A stretch of DNA of 8,582 bases. It comes from an uncultured Alphaproteobacteria bacterium (GTDB lineage Bacteria > Pseudomonadota > Alphaproteobacteria > Caulobacterales > Caulobacteraceae). The stretch is taken from assembly GCA_903928755.1 (NCBI GenBank), contig CAIYSH010000196.1:1-8582 (forward strand), given 5' to 3'. Shown here piece after piece: positions 1 through 6,338 of this stretch (position 1 is the first letter of the stretch; the number at the start of each line of letters is the position of its first letter). The notes below the pieces were generated by a model, which was given only the letters and a program-made list of their open reading frames with translations, was not told the origin of the DNA and did not search any database. The position numbers and the translations under genes are program-made.

Positions 1-627
1 GATCCGTCTGGCCTGAAAAGGTGGGATGATGGCGGTGATGTGGGCGGCCCAGCGCAGTCGGGCGTCGTGGCGGGTTGGGCCGGCGAGACTTTCCAGATCA
101 TAGCGTCCCGGCTCGCTGCCGCGCAGCAGGCGTTTGACCAAGACCTCGTCTGTCTCCATCTCGACGACGACGATCTGCCCCAGCATGTCGGGGGTTGGCG
201 GAGTGCGCTGGTCCTCGAAATAGATCAGGGCACCGTCATCTGCCAGGCCGCGCATGGAGTGGCCGCTGACCTGCAGGGCCACGGCGTTTTCGGTTCCACC
301 CGGCGGAATAGGGGCGAGATCCCAGGCTTCCTGGCCGTTGGCGAAGAGGACGGTTCCGTCCGGATTGGCGCCGACCATGCCCTTCACCGGAACCATCCCG
401 CCAGGTCCACCGACCCGCATGGGGCCTGAGGCGTCATAGAGCCATTCCGGGCGGACGTTGAAGGCCTGGGCGTAGAGCTTTGCCTTGCGGTAGGAGTAGG
501 GGGCATTGCCATTTTCGTTGGACGCATAGGTGTTGCGGTTCCAGCCGAAGGCGTCCGCCGCTGCGGCAGCGGTGTCGAAGCCCTTTTCGGTGCGCGCATG
601 GCGCAGGCGCTGGAAGCGATCGTCCAT
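1..627 (-). CDS. HTH/S24-family repressor (LexA/CI-like), 3' end cut by the window edge
   Basis: Reading leftward from the ATG at 627, 209 codons stay open to base 1, so the C-terminus is missing. Residues 1-65 form an XRE/CI-type helix-turn-helix domain (RLRHARTEKGF, then a helix pair ending near NVRPEWLY). Residues 78-203 form an S24 peptidase fold: the catalytic serine is S124 in SGHSMRG and the general-base lysine is K165 in VLVKRLL, 41 residues later. The LexA/CI cleavage site aligns with VGAN (85-88), where Asn replaces the usual scissile-bond Gly, so self-cleavage may be weak or lost. The protein is expected to be a cytoplasmic dimeric repressor acting on the divergent promoter. Its position opposite a small HTH gene and a DUF6456-like gene resembles RogA, the GTA repressor of Caulobacter. 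A domesticated prophage repressor is the alternative. Domain call sure; identity as RogA inferred. Confidence 0.85.
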   Translation of the reverse strand, partial: MDDRFQRLRHARTEKGFDTAAAAADAFGWNRNTYASNENGNAPYSYRKAKLYAQAFNVRPEWLYDASGPMRVGGPGGMVPVKGMVGANPDGTVLFANGQEAWDLAPIPPGGTENAVALQVSGHSMRGLADDGALIYFEDQRTPPTPDMLGQIVVVEMETDEVLVKRLLRGSEPGRYDLESLAGPTRHDARLRWAAHITAIIPPFQARRI

Positions 628-649
628 GGGGCATAGGACCAGACTCGGG

Positions 650-668
650 TCTGTATGTAAACTACACT
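650..668. promoter_or_regulatory. Operator copy 1 (CTGTA-N7-TACA)
   Basis: CTGTA at 651-655 and TACA at 663-666 form an inverted repeat around a 7-bp spacer. The left eight bases, CTGTATGT, are identical to those of the second copy 35 bp to the right. Two spaced, similar dyads in a divergent gap next to a CI-like repressor gene suggest paired operators for that repressor. This copy lies closer to the leftward gene (23 bp from its ATG), so it could serve autorepression. Confidence 0.5.
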
Positions 669-673
669 TTTTC

Positions 674-701
674 CTTGCATGTTCACTGTATGTTCTATAC
701 A
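674..701 (+). promoter_or_regulatory. Putative promoter of the rightward regulatory genes
   Basis: CTTGCA at 674-679 (weak match to a -35) is followed after 16 bp by TATACA at 696-701 (good -10). A start site about seven bases downstream would fall at 708-711, on or just before the ATG at 711. No Shine-Dalgarno precedes that ATG, so a leaderless or nearly leaderless transcript is likely. The SOS box and operator copy 2 lie across this promoter. Confidence 0.4.
681..695 (+). promoter_or_regulatory. SOS box (LexA operator, alphaproteobacterial type)
   Basis: GTTC at 681-684 and GTTC at 692-695 are separated by exactly seven bases, which matches the direct-repeat LexA site GTTC-N7-GTTC known in alphaproteobacteria. 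It lies inside the divergent gap, 15 bp before the ATG at 711 and about 54 bp before the leftward ATG at 627. It falls between the proposed -35 and -10 of the rightward promoter, a classic place for repression. LexA should therefore repress the rightward genes and release them on DNA damage. The motif is seen directly; its function is inferred. Confidence 0.7.
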
Positions 702-703
702 GT
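685..703. promoter_or_regulatory. Operator copy 2: perfect ACTGTA-N7-TACAGT palindrome
   Basis: ACTGTA (685-690) and TACAGT (698-703) are perfect inverted copies around a 7-bp spacer. The site overlaps the right part of the SOS box and covers the proposed -10 of the rightward promoter. It matches copy 1 (650-668) in arm sequence and spacing; centres are 35 bp apart. The arms resemble the enterobacterial LexA box but the spacing is one base too long (CTGT-N9-ACAG rather than N8). The S24 repressor encoded at 627-1 is the natural candidate to bind it. Confidence 0.55.
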
Positions 704-710
704 CTGCATC

Positions 711-1010
711 ATGAAACACGACATCCTCCCTCGGCGGCCACACGTCCAAGAATACGCTGTCCTACGTCAGACTGGGACGCACCCTGATCGTGCCCAGGCA
801 GAGTTGGGCCTGGATCGCGCCTCTGCGACCCGGCTGGAAAAGGTCTTTCGACGACGAAAGCCAGGTGGAGCCCAACAGCCGAGATTTGCACGACATGAGG
901 CCCATGTGGCCGCAGTGATGGCCCGAGGCGGGTTCTGGAGTTTCTCCGAACGGCCGCTTGGCAAGGGCCTGTCCACTGTCTGCCTTCCCCTGACGCCCCC
1001 GAATATCTGA
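711..1010 (+). CDS. Small helix-turn-helix protein, GafY-like (99 aa)
   Basis: The frame is open far upstream of 711 but the ATG at 711 is chosen because the promoter, SOS box and operators lie directly before it. The 99-residue product carries a probable helix-turn-helix at about residues 25-47 (RAQAELGLDRASATRLEKVF followed by a basic run), and a short C-terminal segment containing GGFWSFSE and LPLTPPNI. It ends 11 bp before the next ATG, and its stop lies in that gene's ribosome binding site, so the two are probably translationally coupled. With the DUF6456-like neighbour and the divergent CI-like repressor it resembles GafY, the DNA-binding half of the GTA activator (GafA in Rhodobacter is a single longer protein). 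The GafY identity rests on context and general features; a small phage-type regulator is the alternative. Confidence 0.65.
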   Translation: MKHDILPRRPHVQEYAVLRQTGTHPDRAQAELGLDRASATRLEKVFRRRKPGGAQQPRFARHEAHVAAVMARGGFWSFSERPLGKGLSTVCLPLTPPNI

Positions 1011-1014
1011 GGAG
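1009..1014 (+). promoter_or_regulatory. Ribosome binding site overlapping the upstream stop codon
   Basis: GAGGAG lies 7 bases before the ATG at 1022 and shares two bases with the TGA of the preceding gene (1008-1010). A ribosome terminating there would uncover or occupy the site, which supports coupled synthesis of the two regulators. Confidence 0.7.
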
Positions 1015-1021
1015 CCATTCC

Positions 1022-1597
1022 ATGCCCCGACCCTATAACCCTGTGCGTCCTGAGCGGGAGCGCCTGACCCAGCTTGACCGGCAGGACCGCGCCAGATGCG
1101 AGGCGGCGGCGGTTGCTGCCGGCGTGGCGGAGAGCGCCGCCCTGTCCCGGGCCAGGGGTGCTGCCCTGGTGGCGGACATGGGGGGCCAGCGAAGGCCAGG
1201 GCCGATCAGACGCCTGACCGGTCTCGACTGGCTGGCCAGAAAAGGGCGGCTGACCCCGGCGCAGAAACGTGTGGGTGAGCGCTATGGTCAGGCCTGGCGC
1301 CGGGCCGAGGGTGCTGCACGGATCGGCTCGAGCCTGAACCTGGTTCCGGGCGCCGGGCGGGACCATGATGCCCTGTCGGCGGGAGAAGCCCGGGCTGCCA
1401 GCATGCGCCGGCTGGCCGCCTATCGCGCCCTGCTGAAAGGGCAGGGCGACATGGTGGCCGCCTGCGACCAGATCTGCGGTGCCGAGCTGACCCCCCGGGA
1501 AGCCAGCGCCAATGGCGGCATGGCCGCGCGGCTGGAGGGGGTCCTGCTGGTGGCCCTGGACCTGATGTGCGACGAGTCGGTCATGGCCGAAGTGTGA
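1022..1597 (+). CDS. DUF6456-like regulatory protein, GafZ-like (191 aa)
   Basis: The start at 1022 has a strong ribosome binding site (GAGGAG at 1009-1014, 7-base spacer). The N-terminal 60 residues are basic, Ala-rich and probably loosely folded. Residues 65-186 look like the DUF6456 fold by eye: a TGLDWLARKGRLTPAQKRVGE-type opening, then RYGQAWRRAE, a loop, a helix with an RRLAAYRALL core, CDQICGAELTPREAS, and a C-terminal helix LEGVLLVALDLM. This domain is found at the C-terminus of GafA, which contacts RNA polymerase omega, and in GafZ of Caulobacter, which works with GafY to activate the GTA cluster and helps polymerase pass terminators. Here it would be co-expressed with the 711-1010 gene. 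No enzyme motif is seen. The domain call is by pattern memory, not by search; it could be a related phage late-gene regulator. Confidence 0.65.
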   Translation: MPRPYNPVRPERERLTQLDRQDRARCEAAAVAAGVAESAALSRARGAALVADMGGQRRPGPIRRLTGLDWLARKGRLTPAQKRVGERYGQAWRRAEGAARIGSSLNLVPGAGRDHDALSAGEARAASMRRLAAYRALLKGQGDMVAACDQICGAELTPREASANGGMAARLEGVLLVALDLMCDESVMAEV

Positions 1598-1653
1598 TCC
1601 TGACAGGTCCGAACCCCACCAATGCCGATCAAGTCATGTTAGGGCACTCAACA

Positions 1654-3183
1654 ATGTCACCTGTCCGAAATCTCATCCTGGTCCTTGGCGACCAGCTGAC
1701 CCCGACCCTGTCCAGCCTGGCTGCCGGAGATCCCACCCAGGACCGGGTGCTGATGGCCGAACTGCAGGACGAGGCCCGCCATGTCCGGCATCACAAGAAG
1801 AAGATCGCCTTCCTGTTCTCGGCCATGCGCCATTTTGCCGATGAGCTGCGTGGACTTGGGTGGACAGTCGATTACGTCAAGCTGGACGCCGTCGACAATC
1901 GCGGCGGCTTTACAGAACAGGTTGCGGCTGCGGTCGCTGCGCTCAAGCCTCGGCAGGTCGTTGTGACCGAGGCCGGGGCGTGGCGGGTATCTGTGATGAT
2001 GCAGGGCTGGGCCGAGCGGTTCAGTCTTCCGGTCATGATCCTGCCCGACGACCGTTTCCTGTGCTCACCGGCCGCGTTCCGCAGCTGGGCCGAGGGCCGG
2101 AAGCAACTGCGCATGGAATACTTCTATCGTGACATGCGCCGCCGCACCGGTCTGCTGATGGATGGCGACCAGCCGGTCGGTGGTCAGTGGAACTTTGACG
2201 CCGAAAACCGCAAACCCGCCGAGGCCAGCCTGTTCATGCCCAGGCCCCGGATCTGCCAGCCGGATGCGTTGACTGAAGAGGTGCTGGCGCTGGTGGCGGA
2301 ACGGTTCGCAGATCACTTCGGCCATCTGGCCCCCTTCTGGTTTGCGGTCACCCGGGCCGATGCCGAAGCCGCGCTTGAAGCCTTCATCGATCAGGCCCTG
2401 CCGAGGTTCGGGGACTATCAGGATGCCATGTTGACGGGGCAGCCCTTCCTTTATCACGCGGTGATCGCGCAATACCTGAACTGCGGCCTGCTCGATCCCC
2501 TGGAGGTCTGCCGCAAGGTCGAGGCTGCCTGGCGCCATGGCCGTGTGCCCCTGAACGCCGCGGAGGGTTTCATCCGCCAGATCATCGGCTGGCGGGAGTA
2601 TGTCCGGGGCATCTACTGGCTGAAAATGCCCGGCTATGAGGACAGCAACTTCTTTGGTCATACCCGGGCCCTGCCCAGCTTTTACTGGACGGCGGAGACC
2701 GATATGGCCTGCGTCCGGGCGGCGGTGACCCAGACCCGGGATGAGGCCTATGCCCATCACATCCAGCGGCTGATGGTGACCGGTAATTTCGCCCTGCTGG
2801 CCGGTATTGATCCCCACGCCCTGCACGAGTGGTATCTTAGCGTTTATGCCGACGCCTATGAATGGGTGGAGCTGCCCAATACGGTGGGGATGAGCCAGTT
2901 CGCCGACGGCGGCCTGCTGGCGTCGAAGCCCTATGCGGCCAGCGGGGCCTATATCAACAGGATGTCCAATTACTGTGGGTCCTGTGCCTTTGACGTGAAG
3001 CAGAGGACCGGGGCAAAGGCCTGTCCGTTCAACGCGCTCTACTGGGATTTCATCGCCCGGAACCGGGAGAAGATCGGCGGCAATCCCCGCATGGCCCAGA
3101 TGGTCCGGACCTATGAAAAGTTCGCCCCGGATGAGCAGAAGCGGATTGCTGACAGTGCGGCGGAGTTCCTGGGCAGGCTGTGA
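1654..3183 (+). CDS. phrB: FeS bacterial cryptochrome / (6-4) photolyase, PhrB family
   Basis: The 509-residue product matches the usual family length when started at ATG 1654 (AGGG at 1641-1644 upstream); an in-frame ATG at 1636 and an earlier frame opening lack a ribosome site. The N-terminus has the antenna-domain Rossmann start LILVLGDQL (7-14) and the family segment HHKKKIAFLFSAMRHF (46-61). Cysteines C353, C441, C444 and C457 have exactly the spacing of the four [4Fe-4S] ligands of Agrobacterium PhrB (350, 438, 441, 454), offset by three. H368-H369 match its paired active-site histidines (365-366) by the same offset. Family members bind FAD, a [4Fe-4S] cluster and a lumazine antenna, and repair (6-4) photoproducts in blue light in the cytoplasm. 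The gene follows the regulatory pair by 56 bp and overlaps the DUF2256 gene by one base. Photoreceptor rather than repair function cannot be excluded. Confidence 0.95.
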   Translation: MSPVRNLILVLGDQLTPTLSSLAAGDPTQDRVLMAELQDEARHVRHHKKKIAFLFSAMRHFADELRGLGWTVDYVKLDAVDNRGGFTEQVAAAVAALKPRQVVVTEAGAWRVSVMMQGWAERFSLPVMILPDDRFLCSPAAFRSWAEGRKQLRMEYFYRDMRRRTGLLMDGDQPVGGQWNFDAENRKPAEASLFMPRPRICQPDALTEEVLALVAERFADHFGHLAPFWFAVTRADAEAALEAFIDQALPRFGDYQDAMLTGQPFLYHAVIAQYLNCGLLDPLEVCRKVEAAWRHGRVPLNAAEGFIRQIIGWREYVRGIYWLKMPGYEDSNFFGHTRALPSFYWTAETDMACVRAAVTQTRDEAYAHHIQRLMVTGNFALLAGIDPHALHEWYLSVYADAYEWVELPNTVGMSQFADGGLLASKPYAASGAYINRMSNYCGSCAFDVKQRTGAKACPFNALYWDFIARNREKIGGNPRMAQMVRTYEKFAPDEQKRIADSAAEFLGRL

Positions 3184-3335
3184 TGGAGAAGCGCCATACC
3201 AAGTCCAACCTGCCCCGGAAAGTCTGCCAGGCCTGCGGCAGGCCCTTTGAATGGCGGAAGAAATGGGCGCGGGACTGGGACAACGTGAAGACCTGCTCGG
3301 AGCGTTGCAAGGGTGATCTGCGGCGCAAGTCCTGA
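3183..3335 (+). CDS. DUF2256 small zinc-finger-like protein (50 aa)
   Basis: The ATG at 3183 overlaps the stop of the photolyase gene in a TGATG junction, so translation is coupled. The 50 residues are strongly basic and contain CQAC (15-18), the segment RPFEWRKKWARDW (20-32) and CSERC (38-42), together four cysteines that could hold one zinc ion. This is the DUF2256 pattern, a family commonly encoded beside cryptochrome/photolyase genes in bacteria. Its function is unknown; a nucleic-acid or photolyase-partner role is guesswork from charge and context. It is short enough for automated gene callers to miss. Confidence 0.88.
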   Translation: MEKRHTKSNLPRKVCQACGRPFEWRKKWARDWDNVKTCSERCKGDLRRKS

Positions 3336-3413
3336 CGGGGTCGGGCGTGGCGGGATTGCAGGACCTTGATCTGGCTCTGGACTCGACCCGGACCCCGGCT
3401 CTATAGGGGCGAT

Positions 3414-3827
3414 ATGCGAAGACCCGGTTCACTGAGCGGACGGTTCCCGCGGCTCGCCATGACCATGGCGATGCTGGCGGTGATGATCCGCGTGCTGATC
3501 CCAGCCGGGTTCATGGTCGCTCCGGGTCCGGATGCGGGCGGTTCGAGGATTGTCATCTGCTCAGGCCAGGGTGCCGTCGAGGTTCTGGTCGATGGTTTGG
3601 GCCATCAGACCAAGTCCCCGGCAGATCACGGCGAGGCCAGGGGTGGCGAGCATCCCTGCGCCTTTGCATCCCTGGCGACGGCACCCCTGACCTCTGATCA
3701 GGCCCTGGTATCGGCCTCGGCGGACTATGCCGATCCGGTCCAGGCCCCAGGCATTTCCGCCCAGCGCCCCGGCCTGGGACTCGCCGCGCCCCCGCCCCCC
3801 AAGACCGGCCCCCCTATCCTGCTCTGA
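3414..3827 (+). CDS. DUF2946-type small membrane protein, possibly copper-related (137 aa)
   Basis: The start at ATG 3414 (AGGGG at 3405-3409, short 4-base spacer) gives a basic N-terminus followed by one hydrophobic segment at about residues 15-34, then PAGFMV, a hallmark of DUF2946 proteins. The rest would lie in the periplasm: VICSGQG (47-53), a His-bearing loop (H64, H72, H80), HPCAFA (80-85) and a proline-rich end APPPPKTGPP where the family usually has a Gly-Pro-Pro ending. C49, C82 and the histidines could bind a metal. DUF2946 genes often sit beside TonB-dependent copper receptors and PepSY proteins, as here (the receptor starts 134 bp downstream). The biochemical role is not established. 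An upstream in-frame ATG at 3366 would add 16 residues but has no ribosome site. Confidence 0.7.
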   Translation: MRRPGSLSGRFPRLAMTMAMLAVMIRVLIPAGFMVAPGPDAGGSRIVICSGQGAVEVLVDGLGHQTKSPADHGEARGGEHPCAFASLATAPLTSDQALVSASADYADPVQAPGISAQRPGLGLAAPPPPKTGPPILL

Positions 3828-3830
3828 CCC

Positions 3831-3854
3831 TGACGGCAGGCATACCTGCCGTCA
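3831..3854 (+). terminator. Perfect 10-bp stem-loop after the DUF2946 gene
   Basis: TGACGGCAGG (3831-3840) and CCTGCCGTCA (3845-3854) pair perfectly around the four-base loop CATA, three bases after the stop at 3827. There is no run of T after the stem, so it is not a standard intrinsic terminator. It may still end or attenuate transcription, protect the 3' end of the DUF2946 message, or be a protein-binding palindrome between that gene and the receptor gene. Confidence 0.55.
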
Positions 3855-3961
3855 CCAGCACGCGGACACCGTTCGCCTGATCGCGACGCTGCGCGCGTGT
3901 CATCCATTGCAAATCAGAGTTTTCCGGCCGCCAGAATACTGGTCGCCATGGGATCAGAACC

Positions 3962-6277
3962 ATGAAGTCTCATATTTTCAGCACCCGCATGTTTGTGGGC
4001 ATGGCTGCAGTTGTTCTCGTCAGTCCGTCCCAGGCCGAAGCTGCCGGGGTTCCTGACTCCACAGTCAGTCAGGTGGTCGTCACCGGCCGCCGGGATCAGG
4101 ACACCATCGAAAATCCGCCTTCCACACGCGCGACTGTCACTGCGGAGTCCATTGCCACCACGGTGAATGCCGTCAGCGTAGAGGACACGCTGAAATACCT
4201 GCCCAGCCTTCTGGTGCGCAAACGTCATATTGGCGACAATTTCGCGCCCATCGCGACGAGAACCTCCGGACTCGGAGCCTCGGCCCGCAGCCTGATCTAC
4301 GCGGACGGTGCCCTGCTGTCGGCCCTGATCGGCAACAATAACGGCAATGGCAGTCCGCGCTGGACCCTGGTCACGCCGGAGGAAATCGAACGGATCGATG
4401 TCCTCTATGGACCGTTCTCAGCCGCCTATTCCGGCAATTCCATTGGCGCGACGGTCAACATCAAGACCCGTATGCCCACCAAGCTGGACGTCCGCGTTTC
4501 GGCCCTGACGAACTATCAGGACTTCTCCCTCTACGGTACAAGTCAGTCGCTGCAGACCAATCAGCTGTCCGCCTCGGTCGGCGACAGGTTTGGCGATTTC
4601 GCTGTCCTTGGGAGCTTTACCCGAACAGACGCCCATTCCCAGCCCATCAGCTTCACCACCATCACCGGCACGACCAATCCGATCGGAGCAACTGGAGGGT
4701 ATGCTGACCTCAACAAGGTAGCTCAGGCCATCAGGGTTCTCGGGGCCGGCGGGATCGAGCACCACATCCAGGACACCGCGAAGGTCAAGTTCGGCGTGGA
4801 TCTGACGCCGAAAATCCATGCCAGCTACATTCTGGCCTCATGGACCGACGACACCCAGGGCGCGGTTGAAAGCTATCTGACCGACGCCGCCGGGGCCACC
4901 ACCTACCGGACCGCCAATACCGGCGTCACGGCCGGCTTCAACTCGGCGGTCTATACCCGTGACGCTCGGCATTTCAGCCAGGTTCTGGACCTGCGGGGGG
5001 ACGACGCGAAGCTGGACTGGCAGATCATCGGCACGCTCTATCGGTATGAGCATGACTGGCAGAACAATCCCTCGCCGGACACCGCGACGGGAACCACGGT
5101 CGCCACCGGCTTCGTCGGGACCCGAAATGACCTGCCGGGCGCCTTTGGCGGCGGGGTCGGCACGATCCAGAAGCAGGAGGGTACGGGCTGGCGCACCCTC
5201 GACGCCAGAGCGGCCCTTAAGGTCGGCCCCGGTGATCAGCACACCCTGAGCGGCGGCCTGCATATGGATGAGGAGACCCTGAATGCCAGGACCTTCACCC
5301 TCGCCAACTGGCGCGACAGCGGCTCCGCCCTGGGACAACTTAGGTCGGCGTCCCACGGAGTCACCCGGACCAAGGCCATCTGGGTCCAGGACCAACTGGC
5401 GCTCAGCCCGTCGCTCAACCTGACGGTCGGTGCCCGATATGAATGGTGGAAGGCCAGCAAGGGGTTCAACACCACCCTGTCGACAGCTGTGAATTCCACC
5501 CTTCAGCAGCCTGGCCGGAAGGATGAATTCCTCAGCCCCAAGGCATCCCTGGAGTGGCAGGTGCAGGACGGTTTGAGCCTGCGGCTTTCGGCTGGTCGCG
5601 CCTACCGGACGCCGACGGTTGGCGAACTTTATCAGACCACTTCGGTAGGAACCCTGCTGGCCAACCCCAATCCCGGTCTGCTGCCTGAACAGGCGACATC
5701 CTATGAACTTGCCCTGGAAAAGCAGTCCGACACCGGCAGTCTGCGCCTTTCTGTCTTCAGTGAGGTGGTGCGGGACGCCCTGATCTCCCAGCTGAATGTC
5801 GCAAGGAACACGACCTTCATCCAGAATGTGGACCGCACCCGGGCTGAAGGCGTGGAGCTTACCGGCAGCCGACGGGGCCTTCTGCCAAACATCGATGTGA
5901 CCGGCAGCCTGACCTATGTGAACGCCGTCACCGCCAAGGACACCGCCTTCCCGGCGGCGGTAGGCAAGCTCTTGCCCAGTGTTCCACACTGGAAAGGTTC
6001 GGCCATTGTCAGATGGCGGGCGACTGACGCCCTGACCCTCTCGACCGCGGCCCGCTTCGCAAGCCGCAACTACGCCAACCTGGCCAATGACGACACGGTG
6101 GGGAACACCTATCAGGGTTTCCATCGCTATGTGGTGGTCGACGCCCGGGCGGTCTACAGGGTCAATGAGCATACCGATGTGTCAGTCGGTGTCGATAATC
6201 TCAATAATGACAAATACTTCCTCTTCCATCCCTTTCCGCAGCGCTCCTACTTCGCGCAGGTGAACTGGAAAATGTGA
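3962..6277 (+). CDS. TonB-dependent outer membrane receptor (771 aa)
   Basis: A signal peptide occupies about residues 1-27 (basic start, hydrophobic MFVGMAAVVLV, cut near AEA-AG). VVVTG at 38-42 is a probable TonB box. The plug domain follows at about 50-168, with the diagnostic stretch EEIERIDVLYGPFSAAYSGN (140-159) and IGATVNI. The remaining ~600 residues alternate as in a 22-strand barrel and end in PFPQRSYFAQVNWKM, a normal receptor C-terminus apart from a final Met instead of an aromatic residue. Such receptors import metal chelates, heme or other large solutes using TonB-ExbBD energy. The downstream DJ-1 and PepSY genes, and the DUF2946 gene upstream, point to a metal or metallophore, with copper or iron as the main candidates. 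No Fur-like box was recognised before it, and the ribosome site is weak. Family certain, substrate unknown. Confidence 0.93.
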   Translation: MKSHIFSTRMFVGMAAVVLVSPSQAEAAGVPDSTVSQVVVTGRRDQDTIENPPSTRATVTAESIATTVNAVSVEDTLKYLPSLLVRKRHIGDNFAPIATRTSGLGASARSLIYADGALLSALIGNNNGNGSPRWTLVTPEEIERIDVLYGPFSAAYSGNSIGATVNIKTRMPTKLDVRVSALTNYQDFSLYGTSQSLQTNQLSASVGDRFGDFAVLGSFTRTDAHSQPISFTTITGTTNPIGATGGYADLNKVAQAIRVLGAGGIEHHIQDTAKVKFGVDLTPKIHASYILASWTDDTQGAVESYLTDAAGATTYRTANTGVTAGFNSAVYTRDARHFSQVLDLRGDDAKLDWQIIGTLYRYEHDWQNNPSPDTATGTTVATGFVGTRNDLPGAFGGGVGTIQKQEGTGWRTLDARAALKVGPGDQHTLSGGLHMDEETLNARTFTLANWRDSGSALGQLRSASHGVTRTKAIWVQDQLALSPSLNLTVGARYEWWKASKGFNTTLSTAVNSTLQQPGRKDEFLSPKASLEWQVQDGLSLRLSAGRAYRTPTVGELYQTTSVGTLLANPNPGLLPEQATSYELALEKQSDTGSLRLSVFSEVVRDALISQLNVARNTTFIQNVDRTRAEGVELTGSRRGLLPNIDVTGSLTYVNAVTAKDTAFPAAVGKLLPSVPHWKGSAIVRWRATDALTLSTAARFASRNYANLANDDTVGNTYQGFHRYVVVDARAVYRVNEHTDVSVGVDNLNNDKYFLFHPFPQRSYFAQVNWKM

Positions 6278-6338
6278 ACGCCCCACCCGTCAAACCTCAA
6301 TCCCATTCGTCTGCACCTTCCTTTTGCAAGGATACTCA

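Noticed and set aside
40..429. 129-codon open frame on the + strand
   Set aside because: It is the shadow of the S24 repressor, whose Ser/Lys catalytic motifs are clear on the minus strand.
685..703. Enterobacterial-type LexA box
   Set aside because: The arms CTGT and ACAG are nine bases apart instead of eight, and alphaproteobacterial LexA uses the GTTC direct repeat; it fits better as an operator for the local repressor.
767..1366. 199-codon open frame on the minus strand
   Set aside because: It overlaps both regulatory genes on the + strand and has no ribosome site or recognisable domain; the + strand reading has coupled genes and a promoter.
1595..1624. TGATCC before the photolyase gene as a light/singlet-oxygen sigma factor (RpoE-ChrR) promoter
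   Set aside because: TGATCC is present at 1595-1600, but no TAAGA-like -10 follows at the required 18-base spacing.
2065..3432. 455-codon open frame on the minus strand
   Set aside because: It lies opposite the photolyase and DUF2256 genes, whose motifs and cysteine spacing are certain. Its translation shows no domain, and long antisense frames are expected at this GC content.
3855..3961. Fur box or clear promoter before the TonB receptor
   Set aside because: No convincing dyad matching a Fur site was found; TTGCAA at 3907 and AATACT at 3935 are 22 bases apart, too far for a normal promoter.
4838..6172. 444-codon open frame on the minus strand
   Set aside because: It is the antisense shadow of the TonB receptor barrel; the product is Gly/Arg-rich without recognisable motifs.
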